Shown here: positions 1 through 11,200 of the stretch, piece after piece
Layout of the letters: the number at the start of each line of letters is the position of its first letter
How positions within the stretch are numbered: position 1 is the first letter of the stretch
DNA from: Dryas octopetala
Lineage: Eukaryota; Streptophyta; Magnoliopsida; Rosales; Rosaceae
Assembly: GCA_963921425.1 (NCBI GenBank)
Contig: OY992833.1
Coordinates: forward strand, 21,041,454-21,105,453
DNA length: 64,000 nt
Direction: 5' to 3'
The notes under the pieces: model-generated
What the model saw: only the letters and a program-made list of their open reading frames with translations
Told to the model about the DNA's origin: nothing
Database searches by the model: none
Position numbers and translations under genes: made by a program

Positions 1-373
1 TGACCTTCAGTTATTTCAAAGCACTATGACAAAAGCAAGAAATGACAGATCTAGAAAACAACGTTCATTAAACTCAGGACCAAATAGGGAAATACATAAA
101 TTACGTTTAGAGTGTTCATAAAGATCGAACTTACAACGAAATAGTAAAAAGAAAGCAATAAATACAACAAAAGCAATGAGCTTCAGGTTTAGTCAATAAC
201 TAACAAAGGTTGGCTTTTAATGGCAGTGATTACCTAAAAGACAAGGGGTTACAGAGACTAAAGTGAAAAGACTTAAGAGCAGGAACACTTTGAATATTCA
301 AAGGAAATGGGTCAGCTGCTTTGGGATATGGTTTTCGTTTTGTTTTTTGGGAGGTTGATGATGATAATATTCC

Positions 374-553
374 TTATGTAACTTGATATTTATACCACCT
401 TCCGAGGTTAGGTTTTGTCATGACCTCATACGGATGAGTTCCACGTATAGGGCCCTTCTTGATCTCCTTTTGAACTTCACCTAACTTTGTACTATTGCCA
501 GCTTTTATGCACGCCACCTTTCTTTTCCCAGCTCGAACAATAACATGGTTGTG
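374..553 (-). pseudogene. Coding-like remnant, family unknown
   Basis: The minus strand reads open for about 60 codons, from just after a TAG (554-556) to a TAA at 374-376. The composition looks coding: rich in Lys, Gly and Val, with a segment reading KKGPIRGTHPYEVMTKP. It has no start codon and no recognisable partner exon. It may be the last exon of a gene or of a transposon protein. I do not recognise the family. Confidence 0.22.
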
Positions 554-814
554 CTACTTTTCAGAACTTACTCCCTCAAGTGATGTCATGAGATTCCTTT
601 TGTCGGTTTGCTAACATTGGCCCATATTGTCATGAGATTCCTTTTGGTCACTTGTCTTACAACCCTTTCTTTCCACTTGGCGATTTTGAGGTTAGCCCTT
701 ACACCACCATACTTTCTCTCTCCCTCACCTTCAGCCATTATCCGACCACCACCGCCGGCGACACCTCCAGCCAATCTCCTCCTTGCTTATGTTTTATTTT
801 CTAAAAAGTAAAAA

Positions 815-893
815 CAAAGTGTGGTTGCTAAGATTCGAACCCCCAACCTTATATACACTAATAAAACCCTCAACCAACTAAGGGTGGGCATTC
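815..893 (-). repeat. tRNA-derived (SINE-head-like) sequence
   Basis: Read on the minus strand, this stretch has an A-box-like TTAGTTGGTTGAGGG near 879-893 and a B-box-like GGTTGGGGGTTCGAATC at 832-848, at about pol III promoter spacing. It does not fold into an obvious intact tRNA cloverleaf, so a tRNA-derived repeat or SINE head is more likely than a working tRNA gene. Confidence 0.35.
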
Positions 894-1440
894 AAACCGG
901 TAAACCGAAAAACCAATCCAAACTGAACTAACGATTTGGTTTGGATCAATTTTGTAATTGAACGGTTTGAAAACCAAACCAAACTGTAAATTTCGGATTG
1001 GTTACAGTTTGGTTATCACAAACCGCATGTTAAACCAAACCAAACCGACTACTTATATGAATTAATAATATATTATTTTTTACATATGACATTATATAAT
1101 TTGAACAAAACTAATCTATATGGTAGTATGCACCATATACAATCATGTATAATGTCTTAAACTTGCATTATAGACTCACTTTTCAAAAATAATTACTATG
1201 TTTTGAAAATTTTAGGATTGAAAAATAATGTTGGGCTTGTAAAATAATATTGGGCTTATAAAATAATGTTGGCCGGACCATGAAAAACCAAACCAAACCG
1301 AAATTTTCGGTATACTGAACCTTCGGTTTTAGGCTTCTATGATTTGGTCATGGTTTGAGAAAATCTCAAACCGACCATGCATAGCGGTTTGGTGATGATT
1401 TTGACCCAAAACCAAATCAAACCAAACCAACTCTACAACC
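891..1440. repeat. AACCAAACC-rich dispersed repeat
   Basis: About 550 bp dominated by AACCAAACC and its complement TTTGGTTTGG, with an AT-rich centre near 1050-1260. It opens with AGGGTGGGCA and closes with CTACAACCACCT, which are weakly inverted with respect to each other. This suggests a degenerate hAT-type MITE, but I could not confirm a target-site duplication. No coding potential is visible. Confidence 0.35.
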
Positions 1441-1772
1441 ACCTAAGCTAAACCTATATTTGTGTTTGATTGTATATTTTAAATATTTATTATATATTGC
1501 TAAATATATGAAATTTAAAATCATATTTCTTATTTTTTATTCTTAATCATATGTTTAATTTCTTAAACAGTCAAAAAAATTTCTTAAATTGAAATCCTCA
1601 ATGAAATTCTCACATTTAAATTTTGTATCCAAACAATAGAATTTCAAATACATAGATTTCAAATGCATAGATTTCAAATCCAAATTCAAGAACCAAACGG
1701 GCCCTAAGAGATTTCTAATGGAATTCACTCCAAATCCTAATTCGATGATTGAAATTGTCTATGTTATAAGTA

Positions 1773-2714
1773 TGTTTGGGCTTAAATTCTTGATTTAGGC
1801 CAGGACAGGTTCTTGGGTTTACAAGCAGAAGAAGTCAAGACATGACAAAGAAAGCCCAAATGGGCCCAAAGTCTAAGAAACCTTCGGTTGATAATCAACC
1901 GAAGGGAAGCAAGAATGGATGGCTTCGGTTGATAGTCAATCGAAGGAATATGATACAATTTTGTTTTCAAAAAAACTGTCATGACGAGGGAAGAAGAGGC
2001 ATCTGGTAACAGTTGGCAATGATGATAAGGCTGATGTCAGAATAGACACAGGGTCAGAGTAGTAAAGTCACACCTTACTTGTTGGCCTATATAAAGCAAA
2101 CCTCCAAAAGAAAGAAGCCCTCAGAATTTTGACCAGACAAAAATATGCACTGAAATTATGAATCATAATCCTTTCAACATCTACCATTGCATAATTCGTA
2201 CCTAGGTTATTAGAAATATTCCTTTCTTTTCATGTTCTTGTTTTTAGCTCTGCTAAGAAATCAAAATTGTACTCTTCGTATCGATTTGGGGATTTGTGTA
2301 CCTCTTTTTGCTTATATTGAGTCACTATAGTTATGAGATGAAATACTCTACTGGAATTATTATCAGATCTATCATTAATTGATTATTCAAGCTGTGACAT
2401 CTGTGTTCATTTACATGATGAAGCTTTTCTTGTTATGCTTTGTATGATTGTTCAATGCATTTATACCCATCTTAGCCAACAAAAGTCCTAGTAAATTCTA
2501 GGTAGAAAAAGAATATTGATTGAGTTAAGGCTCCTACTCAATCGACAATCGTTTCAGAGAATAGTTCATTGGGCCACCAAGCATTATTCAGAATTCCAGT
2601 TTTGACCCATTAGAGGCCCAAATCGGTAACACACCCGCAAAGCCCAAACTAAAAAGGTCCAAAATTGTAGCACTTGACTAACCTATAGGGTGTCGAAGGT
2701 TTTGTGCTATAACA
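1773..2714 (+). mobile_element. Candidate solo LTR
   Basis: The segment begins TGTTTGGGC and ends TATAACA, fitting TG...CA LTR ends. The flanks AAGTA and AAGTC match at 4 of 5 bases, like an aged target duplication. A TATA-like CTATATAAAGC lies near 2087-2097, a plausible LTR promoter. There is no gag-pol and no second LTR. Two short hairpins lie upstream of the TATA box. The boundaries are inferred. Confidence 0.33.
1881..1945. repeat. Two short palindromes in direct repeat
   Basis: CCTTCGGTTGAT (1881-1892) is followed after one base by its exact reverse complement (1894-1905). A second, less perfect copy has CTTCGGTTGA at 1923-1932 and TCAATCGAAG at 1936-1945. Both lie in the presumed U3 part of the candidate LTR and could be duplicated protein-binding sites. 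Confidence 0.6.
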
Positions 2715-4054
2715 AAGTCTCCATTAAAAAATCATCCATGCAAATATATGGAACATATATAATGTGTAGCGGAGATCCTTGTAAACACAAGGACACAAAG
2801 AATATGTCAAAACAGGCGTGGTTGTGATGTGTTAGTACCCACAAGAGGGTCAGATTATAAGGTCTTGGTTATTACCTGCCTGCTCACGTACTCACTGCCC
2901 TCCTTCCTACGGCCACTGATGATGTCTACTGTCAAACATATATATATGCCAAACAGCAAACTAGCTACTTGAACAGAATTTAGAGAGAGAGAGAGATGGG
3001 TTTGGACTTTGGAGTGTGTTCCCTAAGAGTTAAGCCTATAAAGGCCTAGATCATTAAGAAATCTGCATGGTCCCTCATCTAGCTACGATATATGGCAGAG
3101 TTGGAAAGAAGAGTACCAGTGTCGACTAGAGACTAGAGTGTAGAGTGGTCCTTCTTCTCTCTGCTAGCTAGCTATACCTTGCAGTGAGCTGATGAGCTGT
3201 TTGCTGCTGCAAGGAGGCAACAAACATTTACTCTATCTCTCTCTCTCACACACACACACACATTCACTCACCTTAATTACTTTAGACAGTGCCATATATA
3301 TATATATATATAAAGTAACCTCAAGAGTGTACAGTGTAGTTGAGGGATAAAGTAGTAGTGGCAGCCCCATTAAACAATATAAACTAATTGGAATTATTGC
3401 AAAAGTTAATTATCTCATGCAACCTTGCTATCTTATTAGATTCCTAGCCTGCATAGTTAATTCACACACAAAAGTACATCTCTAGCTATATAGTTGAATT
3501 TACAGAAAAGAGATTACCTATGTGATAATTGAACTAATTAATTACATCACTACATAGTCTGTGTTTCTCTCTCTCATCCTTAATTTAATTATATTTAAGC
3601 CAGGGAAAGAAAAGTTTGTCACCTTTTTCTTTTGGGAGAGAATAGTTAACTATTACTGCACTTGCAGACTTGCAGTCTTGTTGCATGCATGTGGCACCAA
3701 GTTAAAACACAAGACAAGTGGAACGGTGACCTTTTTTTTCTTTTTCTTTATTTCTATTGGGAGACCAATTTAATTTGGAGTTGCCCATGTTACTCCCCAA
3801 CTTTTCATGAAGGGGGTTGTTGGTAACAATCCTAGGCACAACTAGCTTTGTTGCTTCTATCTCTTAATTAAAAAGAAGAGAGAGAGAGAGATTGCAAAGG
3901 CAATAGAAAAATAATTAACTTACCCACATGCATGTGCATTAACAGGGTCCCTTGGGAGAAACACAAAATACCGCTAATTGTGACTGTTTCCAGTTGACCA
4001 TGATGCTTAGGGAAAATATATGTCTTCTTTCAAGTTGATAATATTAATATATTA
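2715..4054. other. Intergenic, microsatellites only
   Basis: No gene could be supported. Simple repeats: GA at 2982-2994, CT at 3236-3247, CA at 3247-3262 and TA at 3294-3313, plus scattered CTAGCTAGCT tracts. Such tracts often lie near plant promoters or 5' leaders, but no reading frame or known miRNA sequence was recognised. Confidence 0.5.
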
Positions 4055-4980
4055 ATACTTGTTATTTGTTATATATTGAAAAAACAAAGAATAATATAGC
4101 CAAATCCAAAATTTTGGATATGACTTTAAATACTTAGAGTTTAAACTTCAAACCCGCTAAAGTTCATAAACCACGACAAAGCAAACTCCAGATCTGCATT
4201 AAAAAATTTTGGGAAGTTTTATTATTTGAATGGTCCACTTACAGTCTGAAAATGATGCATGAATAACTTAGCGTTATACATCCTAATCTCAGGAACAACT
4301 ACCTACAAAAATCACAAACAGATTACAGAGAATATTTCTATACCTAATTGCCTGGACACAATATTACTCATACAGAAGACATAATAATACAACATATATA
4401 GCTGCCTAATTAACCTACCACACAGCAACCACAGTGATTCCTGGGCAAACCCAAAAATTTAGGCCCAAAAGAAATAAATTTAATATAAAAATACATCAAT
4501 GAGGATACAAAATATGGGGCTCGGTTTAAATTATTACCAAGCTAAAGTTCAACCTAGTATTTCTAACTTTTCTAATTTGGAAGATTGCTGCTATATTGTT
4601 CCAGTAACAATTCATAGAGGTTGTCAGATGTTGGACGATCCTGCGGAGTCTTCTCAGTACATTGGCAGAACAAGTCGACAACAAATCTCAGTGTGTCCAA
4701 GTCAGCCTATGTTTCCTCAAGCTCGTTCAATGGACGAAACGCCTCCAATATATTCATCTGTCAACTTTGGTCGTTTTACCTTGTGTACATAACATATATG
4801 CAATAACTTTAGAAGTAACAAAATATTCAACCTAAAACAATTAGCTAATACACACTCTAGATGCATGATGGAAGTGTGGATGCAATGTATCCACTGTCAT
4901 CCTGAGAAGAAAGTACTCTAAAAACCCCATACAAGAGCTCGGCTGCAGCAACCCAATTAATGACCCAATGCCAACCCCAT
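4055..4980 (-). pseudogene. Decayed duplicate of the LRR-kinase last exon and 3' UTR
   Basis: Across about 900 bp this segment aligns with 7695-8620, the last coding exon and 3' flank of the LRR-kinase gene. Shared blocks include the TTCCTGGGCAAACCC region (4438 and 8103) and the last kinase-domain exon (about 4600-4760 versus 8260-8450). Many substitutions and indels break the frame, and no upstream kinase exons exist here. It is a tandem partial duplication lying 3.6 kb downstream of its parent in the parent's transcription direction. It is probably not translated. Confidence 0.8.
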
Positions 4981-6685
4981 ACGTAACAATTTTTTTAGTT
5001 TATATATATATGCAAAGTAAATGAAGGAGAATTAGTTTGGGAACAAAATTCTTGTATTAAGTACATATTTTTATGAGGAAATTGCACACTGGTCCACTTC
5101 TTCTATAAAAAGTTTCATATTAGACCACCATCTTTTATTGGGTAAGATTTATAATCATAGTGTTTCATACAATTCTGAGAGGATGATGCTAAGTTTCAGT
5201 AAATGCAGTGTCTTTTTTTGCTTATGATGTTCCAGAATCATGAAAATAAAACTGGAGAAAGATGGATTGTCTGATATATATCCTCATCTTGGAGCTGATG
5301 ACAAATACGTAAGTTAAGTATTTGGCACCCTATAGCAATTGCTTAATGTCCCAACATACTTGTATTTGAGGCATAAGACTATGGTTTCTGATATCTCTTA
5401 AAAAATTATTGATACCATTTCTCTTATTTTTCAATGTTGAAGCTTGCATCTTACCCATAAAATTTATGTTTTGGCTAATGTTTTACTGTTACCTGTAATA
5501 TTTGCATCCTTTATAAATATCAATATTTATGCATATACTTGATGTTTTTAGAGAATAGCAGAGTATAGAAGATGGAATTAGGCCACAGTGTAGGACAGAT
5601 AGTGTGCAATTAGGTATTTTATATGTGGGTGATTTGTATGATGATTTTAATTGCAACAAATGTTATCCTCTATTTAGAGGAGTACTTTTGGGTGCTGGAA
5701 GCTCTTGTTTTTTGGGAAGCTGATTGAAGGTTTTGCTCAATTACTTCCACAAACTTGCTCGAAGCTTTTGAGCTCGATCTTAATGCACATAGATTGCTCT
5801 TGTTTTCTCACAATTTGTTGGTTCAAATATGCATCAAAAACTGGAGATTCTTTTTGTCTCAATGCAGTACATATTTTATGCATTACACCACGTTCAAGAT
5901 CAACAGGAATAGCAAGAATGCTTGATATGGAGAAACTGAAATAGACCATGCATGCATATTATCTGAAACTTTTGAAGGATTTTCTTTTTCTGTTCTTTTT
6001 TATTAAAAGACATGTAGTTGCAACACTTTTTTAAAGCTCTGTTATATATTTATACATTTTCCTGTTTTGATCTGCTATGTAATTATTTTAAGACGATGTA
6101 ATGAATTTTTTGTTTAATATAATTCTGTTTACTTTTACTTATATGATAATCAAATCATCAAAATGTACAATGAAAATCTTTGAGACATGCTATCCTATTT
6201 ATTATAGCATTCCTAAAATATTAATTTATAGAAAACCAGTATCACCTTGTTATCATATTTATTATACCATTTCTAAAAATTAATTCTATCAAAAAAAATT
6301 TATAGCACACACAAACGAATGTTATCTTCTTATAAGTGAGGTTGTTAGGTTTAGATAAAAAAAATAGAAAATAATATAAATTCATGTGTTTACTAAATAA
6401 TTGAGTCAAAAAAAACTTACAGTATTATGTCAATTTTAGTCAGTATACACAATCACAGCCACTTCAACTTTGAAATTTACCAAACACTACTACACATTTT
6501 TATACTCACAAGTCACAACACTTTTAAGAACAAAATTGATCAAACACTTAACTGTTTTATTTCACTATGCTCAAAGTGATTATTTTGAAAGTCACAACAA
6601 TACGGCTAAAGTACAGCTGCGCAAGACAATCGGGTCTTGGACATTATGACATGACTTAAACATAATCTCTGTCCTTGTGGCTAAC
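4981..6685. other. Intergenic, one exon-like stretch
   Basis: Mostly AT-rich sequence without a gene. At 5236-5308 a short open segment is framed by CCAG and GTAAGT and would encode IMKIKLEKDGLSDIYPHLGA and a few more residues. No neighbouring exons were found, so it may be a captured exon or chance. Confidence 0.35.
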
Positions 6686-6994
6686 CTATGGTCTACCATT
6701 AAAATAATGTCCCTTAAGCCTTATCTTGTTGTCCATTACCAACCCATGTGAATTGAAATTGATTGCGGGTGTTTTGAAAAAGCAGAGAGCAAACTCCTTC
6801 TCACCAAACTTGAACACATTAAATTTAAATTTACGCTCCAAGTCTAGAAAGTGTCCAAAACAACTGTGTTTGAATCTTTCCAGATGCCCAGGATTTAGCT
6901 TCTGCTTTATCTTCTTTATGCAATTATCGAGTTTTGACCGACACGTGATCTTTGCATAATATGGCGGGCATTTGTTGTTCAATTCATACGTCAC
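6686..6994 (-). pseudogene. Fragment resembling a plant DUF1985/Ulp1-type transposon protein
   Basis: A 102-residue minus-strand frame contains KLNPGHLERFKHSCFGHFLD. This resembles the N-terminal DUF1985 region of Ulp1-protease-like proteins carried by plant Mutator-type elements. No catalytic protease domain, terminal repeats or further exons are nearby. I assign the family from memory of its motif, so confidence is low. Confidence 0.25.
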
Positions 6995-7694
6995 TAGTAT
7001 ACGAGTTTAACCATGCTTAAACCTCAATTCAGCAAAATACACATGCACGACTTCTAAAATGAGCTGCAACGCATAATATACTTTGCTACAGCACATAACA
7101 TATATATGGTTGTCACCAACTCATCCAAGTTTGTTGTAGCACGATGGAATCAGACTCCCAATCTCAATACCAAATTACCAATGGGGTTTAGGATTCCTCA
7201 CATCTGCAACTCACCCAAAACCCCATTGTTGTAACAGTTCAATAGTTCAAACATTGATGCAAAAAGTGGGAAAACGGGAATATGAAATCGAATCAACACC
7301 AAACATCGATTCATGGCCCAGAGGGTTCCGAAAATCCAATGTGACCGAAAACCAAGATTTAGGGTTCTCTTCTTCGGGGTTTCATAAGCCGTGGGTCCCT
7401 CGTATGTGTCACTGTGGTGGGTGGCCTGGATTGCTCAACGACGCACTTGTGGTAACCCTGGACCTCTCGATGATTTTAAGGGCTAAACAAGATCAACAAA
7501 CCGGTCGACAAAAATTATACATAGGGTATTTTGATCCGAAAATAGCAAAAGAGATATGAAAAGGACTCTCTGCAAGCTATTAAATTAGATTATTTTATAA
7601 AATTGCCCTATAAATTTTGGAAACCCAGCAATATTCATAAAGAAAACCAAATAATGAAAACCAATTGACATGCATGGAAGCAGGTGTGAAGAGC
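6995..7694. other. Intergenic, no supported gene
   Basis: A 101-codon plus-strand frame at 7254-7559 has no family signature and no flanking exons, and I do not consider it a gene. The rest is AT-rich. The 3' flank that is duplicated at 4055 begins at about 7695. Confidence 0.4.
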
Positions 7695-8221
7695 CTTCTT
7701 GTTATATATGGAAAAAACAAAGAATAAAAATCCAATTGGAAACACGAATCCAATACCCATATATCCATAGTTGACCCCTAAATACACAACCAATTTGAAA
7801 TTTGAATGGCTATAGATAAGGTAAATATCCATGTATCCAAAAACATGACAAAGCAAAACTCCAAATCTGCAAAATTAAAAAGTTTGGGAAGTTTTTATTA
7901 TTTAAATGGTCCACTTAGAGTCTGAAAATAAAGCAGGGATTTAGCGTTACATATCCTAATCCCAGGGACAACTACCTACAAAAATTACAAATATCAAACG
8001 GATTACAGAGAATATTTCTATACCTAATTGCCTGGACATATTACTCATACAGAGGACAATACAACATAGCTGCCTAACCTATCAACGCAACTACAATGAT
8101 ATTCCTGGGCAAACCCAAACATTTCGGCCCAAAAGAAATAAATTGAATATAAAAATACATCAATGAGGCTACAAATTTGGGGCTCCGAATAAATTATTAA
8201 ATTCAACCTATTATTTCTAAC

Positions 8222-11200
8222 TTAGGAATTTGTAAGATTGCTGCTGTATTCCACTAACAATTCATAGAGGTTGTCAGCTGTTGGACGATCCTGTGGATTC
8301 TCCTCGGTACATTGGCAGAACAAATCGACAAGAAATCTCAGTGTGTCCAAGTCGGCCTCCGTTCCCTCAAGCTTGGCACCAGATTGAGCCATTGCAGGCT
8401 CGTTTTTTGAACTAAACGCCTCCAATTCATCTGTCAGCTTTGGCCGTTTTCCCATCTGTATAAGCAATAAGCAGATTACTCCAGAGGTAACATATTCAAA
8501 CCTAAGACAATTAGCTTTTACACAACCTATCCACTGTCATTCAGGGAAAGAGTACTCTAAAACCCCCAAACAAGGGTCTGCTGGAGAAACCCAAGGATCC
8601 CAATGCCAAGCCAACTAAGGGAGAAATGGAATAAGGCAGCAATATCATATAAAAGTAACAAATTCACTCTTCTCCCTTCACTAACTGGATGATTCCCACA
8701 TAAATTTTGACAATTAGTGACGTCTTCCAGGTACACAATATATACATATTCAAATCACTTAAAAGTATGGACCTCTCAGAATCACTATAATATCTAGACA
8801 AATTTCACATTCGACAACCACCCATACAAAATTCTTCACGAGAGAGAGAGAGAGAGCTATACCTTAAGATTGTCATGAATCTCCAATTCAGATATTCCCA
8901 AATAAGGAATTTGCAAAGTCAAGAGTTCCAAAAGCAGGCATCCAAATGACCAGATGTCAACTTCCTGTAACCAGAAAAGAAAGAAACTTAAAAGTGGGAA
9001 AAAAAAGAAAAGAAAAAAGCAGCAGCAACTTAGGAAAAACGAAGAGAGCTATAATATTGAAGTTTGAACCCTCAGGGACAAAACATCTGGCTTGTAATAC
9101 CCAGAGCACATCTTAACCAATTTCAGAAAATTGCAAACTTACTTACAACTTAAAGATCATAGGGAATGAACGTATGTATGCAGATGACAACATTCTGTAT
9201 ACAAATTGTGCATCACCAAATTGAAGGAAGAAGATATAGAGCAGAGATGATAAATCACTAATTGAGACAACAAACTGACTGGAGGAAAAACTTACCAGTC
9301 CATAAAAGTTTCGCTCATGCATTGCCCGGAGAACCTCTGGAGCCATCCAGCGAGGTGTTCCAACACAAACATTAGCAGGAGGTATTCCTATATGAGCGAT
9401 ACAGCATGTATGCAAGTAGGACCGAAGAGGCACAGCTTTATCAAAATCACAGAGCTTCACAACAGGTGTTCCATCAGCTCTCTTCCTATCCAAATCAATC
9501 AAAATGTTTTCACTTTTTATGTCACGATGAATAATGTGCTTTGAGTGCAGCTCCACCAGGGCACATGCAACATCTTTAGCAATGCTCAAAGCTAACTCCA
9601 CCGGGACATGCTTCTCACCAGCTTTTGAAAGCTTTCCTATATAACTCTGTCACATGATGAAGATGAAAATCTTTAAAGAAAAGCGAAATGAACACCAAGC
9701 ATAAGAAAGCTTTAAGAAGCTACAGTAAACTCACCTTTAAGGAACCCCCCTTTATGTACTCCATCCAAATTGCTGATTGCAATATACGATGCTCCGGACT
9801 GCCACCCGCAGAAGGAACCCACTCGGATGATATCTGATGTCCATACATTTCTACTATGCAGGGGTGTTTCAAAGCACCTAAAATTCTTACTTCCCCTAAG
9901 CTATTGTACTCAAAGGTCCTAATATCATCCATTGAAGTCCCATATACTTTGTTAGTACGTCTCTGCAGCATCCACCAGCACAACAATTGGTTAATATTCA
10001 AAAATCAGATGAATAAAGGAATATGATAAAAATCATGACCAACATTTCAGACATGATTAAACAAAAAACTTAATCAGAAACTACTAAACACACAAAAAAT
10101 TAAAATCTTAGAAGAGATAATTAATGTAAATAGAAATTATCAAACACACACCACCATGTAACTTAATAGTGCACAAACCACTCTTTTGGGCCCAACCCAC
10201 ACTGTGGTTTCATGATCTGAACAATCTATTTTTAGGTCCCCATTCAAAGATCATCAATATTTTTTTTTGAGAAGAAACGAGAACTTTTATTAAAAATACA
10301 AAGTAAAATAAAAAACACAGAGTGGATCAGGAATCCACAAACTTATAACAAGAATAAAAGTAAAAAACAAAACTGATCTTAGATAAGAAAAACCCAAGAC
10401 ATCGCCCCAGAACTAGTCTCACTGCACAACAGCTAACACGTTCAGCATAATAGAGGATATGGAGTGTGCCCAAAAATCAGCCGTAACTGATGCCCATAAA
10501 GCAGCCCAAAATTTCGCTCGCTCCCAAAGAACTTCCACTTCAACCCCCTTATAATCATCGAAAATTCTTCTATTGCGCTCCATCCATAAAACCCAAAAAA
10601 CAGCCAGCACCAAGCATCTCCATAGGGTTTTTGCTTTTTTCCCCTTCCCTAAGGCTTGAAAGCAGGTACTCAAAAGCTCAGAACAGTTTTGTAGTATTAC
10701 CCATGAAGCGCCAACCTCCCTAAACAACTTCCACCACAATTGTAAAGAGTAAGAGCAATGAAGGAAAACATGGTCCACACTCTCCTCCCCCGCTTTACAT
10801 AGAATGCACCATTGAGGTGAAAAACAGCTAAAAGGCCTCCTCCTTTGAACAAGATCACAAGTGTTTACCCTCCCAATAGCCACCAACCAAACAAAAACTC
10901 GAACTTTAGGAGGAACTTTTGCTGCCCATATTTGGGGATAAGGAGAAAAATAAGGGTCATTGCTTTTGTTGCTTCAAAGATCATCAATATAAAAATCAGT
11001 TAAATAGGAAATCAACTAGTTATCCAAGTATATCAAATAAATAATGATCACAGTGCTTTCAATAAAAACTGAATTTATCATGATGATAATCAAATGGTTA
11101 ATCGATTTCCACTTGAGCTATTTTTTAGCATGGATGATCTTCAAAGGGGACTCAAATAATAGACCGTTCACATCAAGAAACTACATTATAGGGTGGGCCC

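Noticed and set aside
826..893. A functional tRNA gene
   Set aside because: Only A- and B-box-like words are recognisable; acceptor and anticodon stems do not pair convincingly.
7254..7559. 101-codon frame with a CHCGGWP motif suggesting a GRF-type zinc finger
   Set aside because: The ligand pattern is incomplete, there are no flanking exons, and it lies next to repeat debris.
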